From Lepeophtheirus salmonis (lineage: Eukaryota > Arthropoda > Copepoda > Siphonostomatoida > Caligidae): 64,000 nt of DNA. The position numbers and the translations under genes were made by a program. Positions 35,116-44,594 of this stretch are shown one piece after another. The stretch is taken from positions 52,811,671 through 52,875,670 of the forward strand of contig NC_052135.2 in NCBI RefSeq assembly GCF_016086655.4. The letters run 5' to 3'. Every line of letters begins with the position of its first letter. The first letter of the stretch is position 1. The notes under the pieces are model-generated. The model did no database searches, was not told the origin of the DNA, and was given only the letters and a program-made list of their open reading frames with translations.

Positions 35116-35389
35116 TGGACGATAAAAAAAAATCACTATGCCTATTCCGACTCTTTAATATTTTCAATAATAGATAAACAATACCATTTTGCTATAAGGG
35201 GCGTCTACATGATTACATTTTGGGGGTTTGGTTTTTGAATAAAAATTCAAAAACTAAAATTTTTTGAAATAGATTAAAAAATTTCAAAAATCCACAACTG
35301 TTGATGAATAACACCGTTTTTTGGAAAAAAAATTAAATATTAAGTTTGTTGATAAAAAAATTAAATATAAAAAGTCAATTTCTCCAACT

Positions 35390-35485
35390 GACTAACTCAA
35401 GCTTCAACCACAGTCTCGAACATGGCACATGACTTGATGAGGAATTCCTTGTACATGTTGACCACCTCCTCGAGATAGGAAGCCC
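35390..35485 (-). pseudogene. mariner C-terminal scrap, family MC (copy 5)
   Basis: Minus strand reads SLRASYLEEVVNMYKEFLIK, then SCAMFETVVEA, the extreme C-terminus of the MC transposase. No other part of the element is nearby, apart from copy 4 in opposite orientation 280 bases away. Confidence 0.55.
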
Positions 35486-35754
35486 GCAATGAGTAAACAA
35501 TAATAAGTGCACATTAATTGGAACTGAATCCCTTGTACTCTTAGTGAGAGTCTAATAAACATACACTTAACAATAATGAATTATATGTATATAGTTGAAA
35601 TACTCGAAAATATGACACCTTCTGTTACATAAATGTATATTTGAACAAATATAAAAGTTTATTAGGAGGTACTATTAATTCTTCATGAATGATACAACGC
35701 GGGCATTACTTTGATCTAGAATTTGCATTGCATTTTTTTTTACTCTCGGCAATA

Positions 35755-36265
35755 ATTGCACTCTTATCTGTTTTACCAATCTAATTTAGAACTGGGTAAT
35801 TATATTGTGATATTGATACATCAATTTATGGATATATTTCTAAAACAATTTTTTAATATTTGTGTTGAGCAAATGCAACTCTGTTTTGGCAGAGTAAGTA
35901 TCAAATTCACAACAACTGGCTTTATTGCTTCATATCAATAAATGTGGGCCACACGAAATCAATGTATAATATTTTTGCTCAAAATTGAGTGTGGATTACA
36001 TTTGTATTCTTCGACGAATTATCCATTTAGATAAGGTATGGAAAAAATTAATTTCATATTTCCCCCTTAAATCAAACACAAGGTTTAAACTAAAGCTAAA
36101 ATTCTTGAATATTTTAATTCCTCCTACAAATTTTAATACAAAACCTATGACTGGCTAAAATAAGTTTTTGAAATAATGTGCTGTGTCTATATATAAATAA
36201 AATAAAAAAATATTTGCTTGACTTTTTTTAAAGATTGTTTTTATCTTGACGCACCACATATTTAC
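35755..36265 (+). mobile_element. family X repeat, copy X4
   Basis: The first part (CCAATCTAATTTAGAACTGG to AAGTATCAAATTCACAAC) aligns with 40585-40730. The second part opens with AATGTGGGCCACACGAAATC and GCTCAAAATTGAGTGTGGAT (35940-36000). It continues through the inner block CTTAAATCAAACACAAGGTT. The right end is GATTGTTTTTATCTTGACGC, ACCACATATT (36233-36262). The right end is the inverted match of the left. No ORF of significance. Confidence 0.65.
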
Positions 36266-36269
36266 ATAT

Positions 36270-36710
36270 CCATAGTTAAGTGTGATGGGGAAATCGGGGA
36301 CAGTTGCTAAAGTCCCTTGTTCAGGAACATTAATAGAGCTAAACTCATAAAATTTACATACCAATTGTTTAATATAATGTGGATTATTGAGAAATAAAAT
36401 CAATTATTTTTGTCAACTTTTCTTCGAAATATTGGATGAAAATGGTTTTTGAAGAGTAGAATCAGTTTTTTAAGGATAATTATTTTTCTATTAAATATCA
36501 TTTTTTTTTTTTAGAAATTATTATATTATCCCTTAATAGAATGAGAATAAACCCCGAGTTAACTTAGAAAACGTAATATAAAATATTTTCAAAATGGATA
36601 ATTTCTTTATAAAAAGAAAATTATAATGTACATCAAAAAATACAATTTTTTCCCCGAAGGATTATTAATTTAAAAATAAATGGCAAATATAAATGAATTA
36701 TTTTACATTC
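36270..36710. other. no gene recognised
   Basis: AT-rich; the 82-codon minus frame (36155-36403) overlaps the X4 end and is unrecognised. Confidence 0.45.
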
Positions 36711-36711
36711 C

Positions 36712-36895
36712 TAATGCCCATTCCGCTTAGTGCTAGTAGATTATTCTTTGGAATGTCAAAAATAACGGCCTGACAGTCGTCAACAATTTGCAATTTATTG
36801 ACGAAAACAGAGGCATCGACAACTATGTTTTCTGAAATTTGTAGACAAGGCGCCCTAAGCGTATGACGAAGGATTTTAGTCCCTTTTTAAGAGAT
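36712..36895 (-). pseudogene. probable HSP60 (mitochondrial chaperonin) pseudogene fragment
   Basis: Minus strand, one mostly open frame: KGTKILRHTLRAPCLQISEN, IVVDASVFVNKLQ, then VDDCQAVIFDIPKNN and ALSGMGIRN. This follows the order of the HSP60 C-terminal part. The usual GI.I...LRAPCLQIAENAGVDA.VVVNK is followed, after about 60 codons lost here, by the TTAEAVV.DIPK.. and GMGGMG tail. Only about 60 codons remain. The conserved Ala-Gly before VDAS reads Ile-Val. HSP60 normally folds imported proteins in the mitochondrial matrix; this piece cannot. Identification is fair rather than certain, since it rests on two short blocks and the tail motif. Confidence 0.55.
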
Positions 36896-37087
36896 CATCA
36901 ATGAAAGTAGATGTGCACTGAAGCAAAGAAACGATATTATTTTAACTAGTGATTATTTTACAGGGTTGATCTTATCGTGTGGTACAAAATGTATTATTTT
37001 CAATTTTTCAAGCGTAAAATTTAAACATGATATTTTGTAAGGATATTTATTTAACAAAGTCACCTGAAAATAGTATCAGCCCAACTT

Positions 37088-37317
37088 CTCTTCGTTATGT
37101 GGGCCCTCAGCTCTAATAATTGTATCTCTCAATATGAGGCTTATATCCCTTGTAGGCTTTGACTATGTAGTTAGTCTTGAGCTTTTTCCACTCCTTCTTC
37201 ATGGAAACTTCTGGAGACTGGACACTTCTTGAGGAGTATCAGACACCTTCTTCTCAAGACGATCTCAAATAGAGTAGTCGAAGGCATTTGTGTTGGGAGA
37301 AGAGGGTGGTCACATTA
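37088..37317 (-). pseudogene. mariner family M3, C-terminal part
   Basis: Minus strand. IM-PPSSPNTNAFDYSI (37315-37265; Trp codon now TGA, third catalytic Asp of SPD changed to Asn), then DRLEKKVSDTPQEVSSLQK. A frame change leads to VSMKKEWKKLKTNYIVKAYK, then GYKPHIERYNY and a stop near 37115. It is the continuation of the segment at 37814-37990, from which it is separated by a 496-base TIR element. Length and order are normal for a mariner C-terminus. Inactive by mutation and interruption. Confidence 0.8.
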
Positions 37318-37813
37318 TGGGGGAGCTTATTTTTTAAATATAAGAAATGTTGAGCTCTGAGTGCCGTAAATTTTTCCTTTCAGATAAAGACATCGTATAT
37401 AAATTTTGAACGTTTTTGAAAAATATTTAGAGGATATAGATTAGATATCATTTCTTTTACGATCAGACAGATGAACTTAAAGCAAAAAATGTAACTTATA
37501 GCAGGCTTGGCTCTTTTTGACCAATTGGAACCAGTCCCTAGTAAAAAAATAATAAGCTATTTTTGAATGCAAATTGATAAAACTAAATTTCTTACTAGTT
37601 GAGATGTGTTGTAACACCAAGGACTTATTTGATATTCAGGTAAAATCACTCTTTTTTGACAAAATCGTAAAATTTCAACTTTAGAGCCGTTGAACTACCT
37701 CTAAATATTTTTTTTACCGTTCAAAATTTAAATACGATATCTTTAGCCTAAAAGGAAAAATTTAGGACCCTCAGAGCACAACCTTTCTCAAATTAAAAAA
37801 ATAAGCTCCACCT
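37318..37813. mobile_element. 496-bp TIR element inserted in mariner M3
   Basis: Perfectly placed between the two halves of M3, with a TA on each side (37316-37317 and 37814-37815). The left arm is TGGGGGAGCTTATTTTTTAA, then GTTGAGCTCTGAGTGCC, TAAATTTTTCCTTTCAG. The right arm, reverse-complemented, is AGGTGGAGCTTATTTTTTTA, then GTTGTGCTCTGAGGGTCC, TAAATTTTTCCTTTTAG. Arms are about 95 bases with scattered mismatches. No ORF. TA flanks and the arm style fit a Tc1/mariner-type MITE. It must be younger than the M3 insertion. Confidence 0.85.
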
Positions 37814-37992
37814 TAGGCAACATGTTGAAGTCCCAAAAGGCCGACAAATTATCTTTCAGGGAGGCCTGGGTATTACCGGTGTGATGACACGAAGCACCGT
37901 CTTGAGTGAAGACAAAGTTGTCCCCTAGCTTTTCTCGGGCTCAATGTAGTACTTTCTTATACTGAAGTTCGATGTAAGCATCTATCAAAGAG
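37814..37992 (-). pseudogene. mariner family M3, second catalytic Asp region
   Basis: Minus strand: AYIELQYKKVLH, AREKLGDNFVFTQDGASCHH (second catalytic Asp kept in TQDGAS), TGNTQASLKDNLSAFWDFNM. A stop replaces the Trp of the usual VLPWA. The DNA-binding domain and first Asp region are missing. The plus-side neighbour at once becomes the M2 copy 2, so one of these inserted into, or was joined to, the other. Confidence 0.8.
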
Positions 37993-38471
37993 AGTTATCA
38001 CAAAAGTGGGTCGAAAGAGCTTTGTGACGATGGAGAGGCTACTTTTGATACCAGCAATGAAAGAAACCCATCACCTCCGTAGCAAGACACTTTTGAATTC
38101 TTTTCAACTATTTTTTGACACTTTTGGCCCCCTTATAGGTTTGATGTAAGCCCCCTTACTACACATTTTTGGTGCATGTCGAGAGGAAGGCCTGCAATGC
38201 CCGTCATCCAAACAAGGATACCCTAAAAGCCACTGTCAGCCTGAACTGGGATGCCATGACCAAGGAATACATCTGTAGAATATGCCTGGCATTCCACCGC
38301 TGCCTGGAAGCCATCATTGACGGAAAGGGCGGCTTCATTAATTTTTAAGAGACCTCAGAAACTCATCTATTTATATCATTAATTTGGTTGAAATTCTATT
38401 GTTAATTAATAAATTATATCTTGTTGAAGTTTAAGACTCAAAGTGTTCAAATTTTAATGGACCACTCGGTA
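37993..38471 (+). pseudogene. internally deleted mariner, family M2 (copy 2)
   Basis: Plus strand. It begins in the second DNA-binding helix (decayed VQRAIKK-like, about 37993-38040). It goes through a decayed linker and then, near 38110, jumps to FWPPY and the third Asp region, as in copy 1. The C-terminus is well kept: HVERKACNARHPNKDTLKAT, VSLNWDAMTKEYICRICLAF, HRCLEAIIDGKGGFIN, stop (38170-38350). The 3' end continues TTCTATTGTTAATTAATAAA to ATTTTAATGGACCACTCGGT (38471). These same ends form the 170-base element at 46459-46630. The first and second catalytic regions are absent. Confidence 0.8.
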
Positions 38472-38519
38472 TATTATATGTTGTTACATTGTAACACAAT
38501 TAGTATTGTCTCGGTTATT

Positions 38520-38785
38520 ATTTAGTACTAAAAACAGCAGTCCCAAACAATTCAGTCTCAATCCGGCCAGTTCAGTCCTACATATCAATCCTTAAAGGTC
38601 GATTCTTCATGAAGTCACTCAACTATGTTTATTATGTGTGCCTTCAGTTTTAGTACTGACTGTCGGAAGGATCAACAGTTGTTATGAACAGTCCCAAGGA
38701 CCAACAGTTGTTATGAACAGTCCCAAAGACGGAAAGGAATAGTCTTAAAACTGGATCGAATAGATAAAAACGGACACACCACTTT
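38520..38785. mobile_element. short TIR element, family Y (copy Y3)
   Basis: The left part has AGTCCCAAACAATTCAGTCT, CAATCCGGCCAGTTCAGTCC. The right part has AAACTGGATCGAATAGATAA, AAACGGACACACCAC, the Y right end in degenerate form. Inside, a 29-base unit (GGATCAACAGTTGTTATGAA, CAGTCCCAA) is present twice in tandem (38691-38749 region). Confidence 0.55.
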
Positions 38786-38789
38786 ATAC

Positions 38790-40485
38790 AATCTTATTTC
38801 CATAGTACATTTATAAACTACTTATATCTCCAATTATTCTATTTTTATCGCTTCTAATCGATTAAAAATAAATTTTACATGCTTAGACATAGTTATTTTT
38901 AGTACATATTACTTTGATTTAATTCAAATATGCGAGTTTATCCCTGTTATCAAGTAGTATTCAATGCATAAAAATAGACTTAAGTCTTTTTTTTTTTTTT
39001 TTTTTTTGATGGAGTTTAATCATAGATTTATTGCAAATTTGTCGATTTTATATAGTAAGAATATCAGCTTTGATCCTCCAAAAGAGGATTCATGAGTCAT
39101 GGTTGATATATATTTATTTAACAAAATAAACAAATTTTAAGAAAACAAAATCTTTAAAATACTTCATGGAATGGCTACAAAGTAATTTAAATATTCAAAA
39201 CTACTTGATTCCAAAGAAAAAAATGATATTTTAGTTCAATTAGAGATGAGAAAAGTAGGGCAAGTCAATAAAAGTATCGTTTGCCATTGTTACAGTTAAT
39301 AACTTCACTATTTTAATAAATAAGAATTTACAATTTATAACGTATTTTTGACAAAAGTTAGAGTCTGATTTATCATAAAGATTTAGAGATAAACTTTTGA
39401 TAGACAGTAAAAGTGTCTTTTATATGTCATTTTCATTTTGACATCCAAATACATAGTATTAGTTTAACATTTTCCTTTATCTTAATGAAAAAAAAAAGTA
39501 TTTTATCCTTATAAAACTTGGTTGTTTAGACCCCCAAGTTGGCAAACATCCACAATGAAGGCGTCAAGTGAAAATGCTATATAGAGAGTTTTAACAAACG
39601 TCATAAATTGGATGATAATTGAAAGAGACGCCATCTTCTAAAAGTTGATATTTTTACCTAATAAAACAGTTACATTACATATAAAAATTGAAAAGAACTT
39701 CATAAAAGGACTTTAAAAAAGAAAAAAGGGCTAAACATTTACATTGAATATTGATTTATTTCAACGATAAACATTGATATTTGCATTGAATCATATTAAT
39801 ATGCACTCAAAAATATATTAAATGTCTCAATTTATACAAATATTATGTTATTTGGATCAGTTAGAGACAACCAATAATGATAATTAGATAAATATATCGG
39901 ATTATTTCCATTTTAATAGTTAATTTGTATTCACAATATAGAAATAAGATTGTATAACGATATTAGACCATATTTTAATACATTTTAGGGTCAAATATGT
40001 AATAAAACTAGGGAATAGAGTCTTATATTTTGATGGAGAGAAAGGTTTGGGTATTTGTATTGGTTGGTTCAATTTGAATATCAAATAGTGCATTATTTCC
40101 TTTAAAATTAATAAAAACTGGGTTTTATTGTTATAAAACATGTTTGGTTAGGCCTCCAAAAATGACCGACATCAACAATGGTGACCTCACATCAAATTAC
40201 TTTATTGAGCTCTCCGTTGTCAACTAAGCCAACAATTCCTAAATATGTATTTTTTCGCTTTATACTCAAATGTACTCTTGTATTTTTGTTATTATTCTGA
40301 ATTTATATATGCTAGAACTAAAATTATTTCTGGGTCAGCTGTAAGTACCTCTTACATTAAATAAGTTTTATGCTTCTTTTTTTTTCTCATTCAAAATAAA
40401 AGTTGAGAAATACAATAAAAATGACACCATCCCTAACAAATGTTTGTTCCATTTATGTCTTTGTAAGTAAGATTTTCCCCTCTTC
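38790..40485. repeat. AT-rich stretch with a diverged direct repeat and a T-run
   Basis: A T-run lies at 38983-39007. A diverged direct repeat links 39505-39570 (TATAAAACTTGGTTGTTTAG, ACATCCACAATGAAGGCGTC) with 40125-40190 (TATAAAACATGTTTGGTTAG, ACATCAACAATGGTGACCTC). No gene recognised; the 73-codon minus frame at 39920-40141 is unremarkable. Confidence 0.45.
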
Positions 40486-40489
40486 AGGT

Positions 40490-41180
40490 AATGAACATTT
40501 ATGGCTTGTCAGCAGAAAAAAGAGCTAAGATGATTTTTCTCAAAACTGAGTATAGATTACAATTGTATTATCTGAACAAATTATCCCAATCTAATTTAGA
40601 ACCGACTTATATAATTTATACTGATATTGATAGACCAATTTATGAGTATATAACAAAAACAAATTTATCTTTTGAATATTTCATCAATTGGAATTTCGTT
40701 TTAGCAGAGTAATTATCAAATCAACACCAGCTGCCTAAATTGTCCTATACACATAAGTGGTCCATCAACACAAAAGCAATTTAAAATGATTTTTCTCTAA
40801 AGTAAGTGTGGATTACATTTGTATTGTTCGAAAATTATACTCCTTTTCTATGAACAAATTATTTTAATTAGCCCCTTGCGTATCCTGAAAATTGCATTTA
40901 GAGTAGCCAAAAATTGATAATTACAATCAAAGAATGAGAAATTGATTTATCATATTTTGAAAGAGCCATATCGGAGCCATTATAATTCCGGAATAAATTA
41001 TTGGTTCTAAACTGATACTAAAACTGTTGGGTATCTTGACTCATCCTATAAATTGGAATAATAAGCCTATAATTGACTCAAATATGTCTATGAAATATAA
41101 ATTAATAGGGATTTTATCTTTATTTTTTGGTTTTTATTAAAGGTTGTTTTTATGTTGACAAAACATATTTTTCTAAATAT
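40490..41180 (+). mobile_element. family X repeat, copy X5 (most complete)
   Basis: Two left-end modules in tandem. The first is at 40497 (ATTTATGGCTTGTCAGCAGA, GATGATTTTTCTCAAAACTG). The second is at 40755 (ATAAGTGGTCCATCAACACA, AATGATTTTTCTCTAAAGTA). They are 257 bases apart. The inner block (CTAAACTGATACTAAAACTG, ATTGACTCAAATATGTCTAT) follows. The right end is GGTTGTTTTTATGTTGACAA, AACATATTTTTC (41152-41180), the inverse of the second module's start. The 73-codon frame at 40491-40712 spans the first module and is probably not a gene. Confidence 0.65.
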
Positions 41181-41184
41181 TTAA

Positions 41185-42330
41185 TTATTATTTTGTTTTT
41201 TATTCATTTCAAGTATTCAACCATATTTAGATATAAATGAACGATTATAAACAATATGAAAAAATCATAATTATCGTGACCAATTTTTTAACAAAAATCT
41301 TATGTATATAGGTATATGGAACAATCTCCTGAAGTCATCACTTATGCCATATCCGCCACTCTTATCCCCTAACTAATAATTACTACATTTTACAACGTAC
41401 ATAGATACTTTGAAAAGAGTTAGTAACCATAAAAACAAATTACACGGCAGTCTACAGTGGTAGGTACTCCCAAAAATCATTTTGTAAGATCAAAGAAACG
41501 CCTTTACTATAAATGTACAAAATACAATCCCCAACTCGCTTCGACAAACGGGACTTCGTGATCAACTAATAAAGATTAAAAGGAAACCACATTTTGACTT
41601 CTCATTTTTTTTTTTTTTTTGAGAAAAGTTCAACATTTGGTTTCTCATCAATAACTTTTAATATTGTCAAATGAGTTTATTGATTAAAATGTATTTGGCA
41701 AGGGAGGAATGAAATAATATTTTCATTTTTCTTCCTAATTTAATCATTGTAATTTTTTTATGAAGCAAAAAGGAATTTTGTTATTTAATAAGGATGGTGC
41801 TGGAGGAAGATTAATATGTGATGTGAAATACAATAGAGTTGATGTTCAGTCCGAAAATCCTAGACCGGTCTGGGACAGTTATGAGTTTTAGTAGACCGAC
41901 CTAATTTGGGCTAGAAGCTCGTTCTAGATGGGACTCAAAGAAAGATTCGATCTTGATTGTTGTCATCTAAAATTTGGTCTAGAAAGATTCTATAGATGAA
42001 CTGTTGAGTATGTCAGTTGTGTTTCCAAAATTGTGAGGAACAACTACGGTTCTTTAGAGAGTTCAGTATACATCATGTCGTTATCTTTATTGAAATACGC
42101 AACTTTTGAAAATAAATAGAAAATAAAGGGAAGTGGAATCGACGTAGTTCATGGACAACACGCTCGGGAGAAATTATTCTCTTGAACTCAATATGCGTAT
42201 GTTCGTGCATTGGTCATTCCTGGAAAAAGAAATATACTTTATGTATGTCCCAGAAGATTCCTAGATGGAGGAAATGTAATACTATAGTGTGTACTTATAT
42301 TTAATCAGTGCGACTTCATATAACCTATTA
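41185..42330. other. no gene recognised; GACC/GGTC-rich patch
   Basis: At 41840-41995 there are inverted GGTCTAGA/TCTAGACC-type words (CCTAGACCGGTCTGGGAC, TTTGGTCTAGAAAGATTC), resembling the interior of short TIR elements, but borders could not be set. A T-run lies at 41606-41620. Confidence 0.4.
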
Positions 42331-42334
42331 AAGG

Positions 42335-42455
42335 AACATTAAAAAAAGGGACAAAATCAGTTGGTTGTTACTATTTAGCCAATTCTTCCCTACTATGAAA
42401 TCATTGTAAAACCGAACCGAGGAAAAAGTTTGGTCTTGGACAAAGTCTCAGCACT
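42335..42455. mobile_element. family U end (copy U3)
   Basis: GACAAAATCAGTTGGTTGTT, ACTATTTAGCCAATTCTTCC, CTACTATG is a single U arm. It is followed by GAACCGAGGAAAAAGTTTGG and TCTTGGACAAAG. The partner arm was not found. Confidence 0.5.
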
Positions 42456-42459
42456 AATA

Positions 42460-43245
42460 CTTCAATAAAAACGTACAAAATATTTGAATTGACATTGGAC
42501 GATTACTCCATATGAAATCTATATATTTAATATAATACATATATTTGCAACATGTTCATTTGAAATCCATTGATCCTCTTCCATGATGATATATTTGCAA
42601 CTTAATGTAGTCCCTTTTGCAAACATTAAGACATTTTATTAAAGCAATTTATATATCTACATACATACATTATTAAGACGGGAGTCTTTATATGGACATT
42701 CTTCGAAATAATTTAATGAGAACCGTTACATACCAAAATCCAACATTTATCTCGAATAATTATCAAGCTTTTATACAAATTGAAGAAATTAACATAATAA
42801 CTTAATAAAACTATTTGTTTATGGGCTAACATTTCTTTTATGTGGGATTATAGAAGTAACGACTCACCGGATATAGAAGTCCGTACATATTAGATGACAT
42901 TTATCTGGTATGATTTTCAAAGCTGTTTAAAGAAAATAAATAATATGTGTACAATCTCCATAAAACAAAATCAAAACTTGTTCTATTATCTTTTTGAAAA
43001 TAGAAGTTATTTTGTTACACCCTGTACAAAAAGGCTAATATTTTATATAAATATTAGATTAAGTTTCTTTATTTAAATTTATGATATAAGTTAACACTAG
43101 AATGACGATTTTATAGCACCACCTTCAATAGACTGCTGGCATAAAAATGTTTTGAAGTAATACAATTAATAAATTTTGTATAAAAATTAAATAAAAAAAA
43201 GGTTTAATAAGCATTCTAAATTAGTTTTTACAAATTAATAAAGGC
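42460..43245. other. no gene recognised
   Basis: AT-rich. The 60-codon plus frame 42894-43076 has no recognisable motif. The word TTAACACTAGAATGACG (43091-43107) resembles the end of mariner fragment B (TTGACACTAGAATGTC), possibly a lone end. Confidence 0.4.
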
Positions 43246-43248
43246 GTA

Positions 43249-44464
43249 TGGGAAGGTATCTGGACATATTTTTAATTGTTTGTTTTTTTAAATCTAGTGC
43301 GTTTTTCTCTCTTAACTCTAACTTCGTCTGAAAGTACTGTCTAATGACAACAACTTTCTTTTTACTTAATCTGTTTCACCATGAAGAAGCAGGAGGACTA
43401 ACGTAAAATCATTACAGAATTGTTTGATGCTGGCAATTATGCTAAGTCAATCATAAAAGTCACAAAATATAGCAGGATCACCGTCTATGAAGTCTGCCAG
43501 CGACTAAAGGCGGGTGAAGGCCTTTCCTATTCTTAATGTAGTTCACGCAAAGGCCAAAAAGTAGACTGTTAATCTGATGGCTGAAGCAAATCCTGGTATC
43601 TAAATGGCTACTCATTCTTGAAAGACGTCTATCACTATTAAGACAGTGGACAGAGACATCAATGACGACCTTCACATGAAGTCTTAAATCTGGTGAATGT
43701 ATCACCTTCTTACCACGAAGATGAAGAACATTGGGTCGCAAAGTGGAAGAAACTCCACCAAATTTGTAAATCAAATCCAAACGTCATAAAGCTATTCATT
43801 AATGAGTAAAAAAATCACCTTGGACGCTGCCTACAGCCCAAAGAATGACTGCTGGCTAGCAGAGAACAGATGTAATGTTCTTTTGTGATGAAAACCATAT
43901 TCCCCTCAAATATAATGGTGTTTTGGTTCATCGCCGGCTCACATTTGTGACAACAATCTCATTTTGACCTTCTTAAGAATGTTGCAATGTCATTACTAGA
44001 AGCTACATAACCTCCAAATACAAGGTTAATGTAAATTAAAGACTGAGCGCCTTGTCATGTTGCCAAAACTATCATGCATTACCTCAACAGTCAGTTCCAC
44101 GTCGACGTCGTTATTAAAGATGGCGAGTGGCCTTCCAACAGCCCTGACTGTAACCCATGTGATTTTTAGTTGTGGTCGGAGCTGAGAAGGCAAGTAAATG
44201 ACCTCCACAGAGCTCATGGAGATCCCTGAAGCTCTCTGTGAAGAGGAACATGTCCCGATTCAACAAGAAAGATGTAATAACAGCCGGTTCAGCCTTTTTG
44301 TTCCGTTGACAGTTGGCTGAACAAATCATGGGTGATCATATTGAATGCTACAGCAGCTAATTGTTTAAATTAAATTTCATATGGAAGACATTTTGTCTGA
44401 AAATGTTAGCCACTATTATTTATACTCTCTTGAAAAATTGTCTGGATACTTCTGGCCACCCCTG
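43249..44464 (+). mobile_element. near-complete Tc1/mariner element (M4)
   Basis: About 1.22 kb between TA dinucleotides (43247-43248; 44465-44466). The left end is TGGGAAGGTATCTGGACATA, with T-run. The right end, reverse-complemented, is CAGGGGTGGCCAGAAGTATC, CAGACAATTTTT. The two ends match from TATC(C/T)GGACA onward, the left one lacking about 8 bases. It encloses one transposase pseudogene in sense orientation. Size and layout are what an autonomous Tc1/mariner element has. Confidence 0.8.
43381..44373 (+). pseudogene. Tc1/mariner transposase (M4), full length but broken
   Basis: ATG at 43381 (MKKQED). The DNA-binding domain is KIITELFDAGNYAKSIIKVT, KYSRITVYEVCQRLKAGEGL. A linker follows with MATHS-like and KTVDRDINDDLHMKS-like pieces. 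The catalytic core: MFFCDEN (first Asp, about 43885), VLVHRR, then KD-APCHVAKTIMHYLNSQF (second Asp with an adjacent stop, about 44045). Next is GEWPSNSPDCNPCDF (third acidic residue in SPD, 44123-44165), LWSELRRQVND and a shifted C-terminus ending near 44373. Several stops and at least four frameshifts. All three acidic positions are still readable, but the frame is not. Roughly 330 codons, normal for the family. Confidence 0.85.
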
Positions 44465-44504
44465 TAAACAATGAACGATGGTGATGGTCTATTCGCTGAC
44501 TGCT

Positions 44505-44590
44505 GATATCAAAAATGATACAAATGTAATCCATACTCAATTTTGAGCTTGTTTTTGTGTTGACATGGCACATTTTTCTTGTATAAAGCT
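44505..44590 (-). mobile_element. family X left end (copy X6)
   Basis: On minus: AAATGTGCCATGTCAACACA, AAAACAAGCTCAAAATTGAG, TATGGATTACATTTGTAT. This is the left module of X in reverse orientation, lying 40 bases after the M4 element. Confidence 0.55.
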
Positions 44591-44594
44591 CTAA

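Noticed and set aside
37318..37813. Intron in the M3 transposase
   Set aside because: The interrupting DNA has long inverted ends and TA flanks and lacks GT..AG borders, so an inserted element explains it better.
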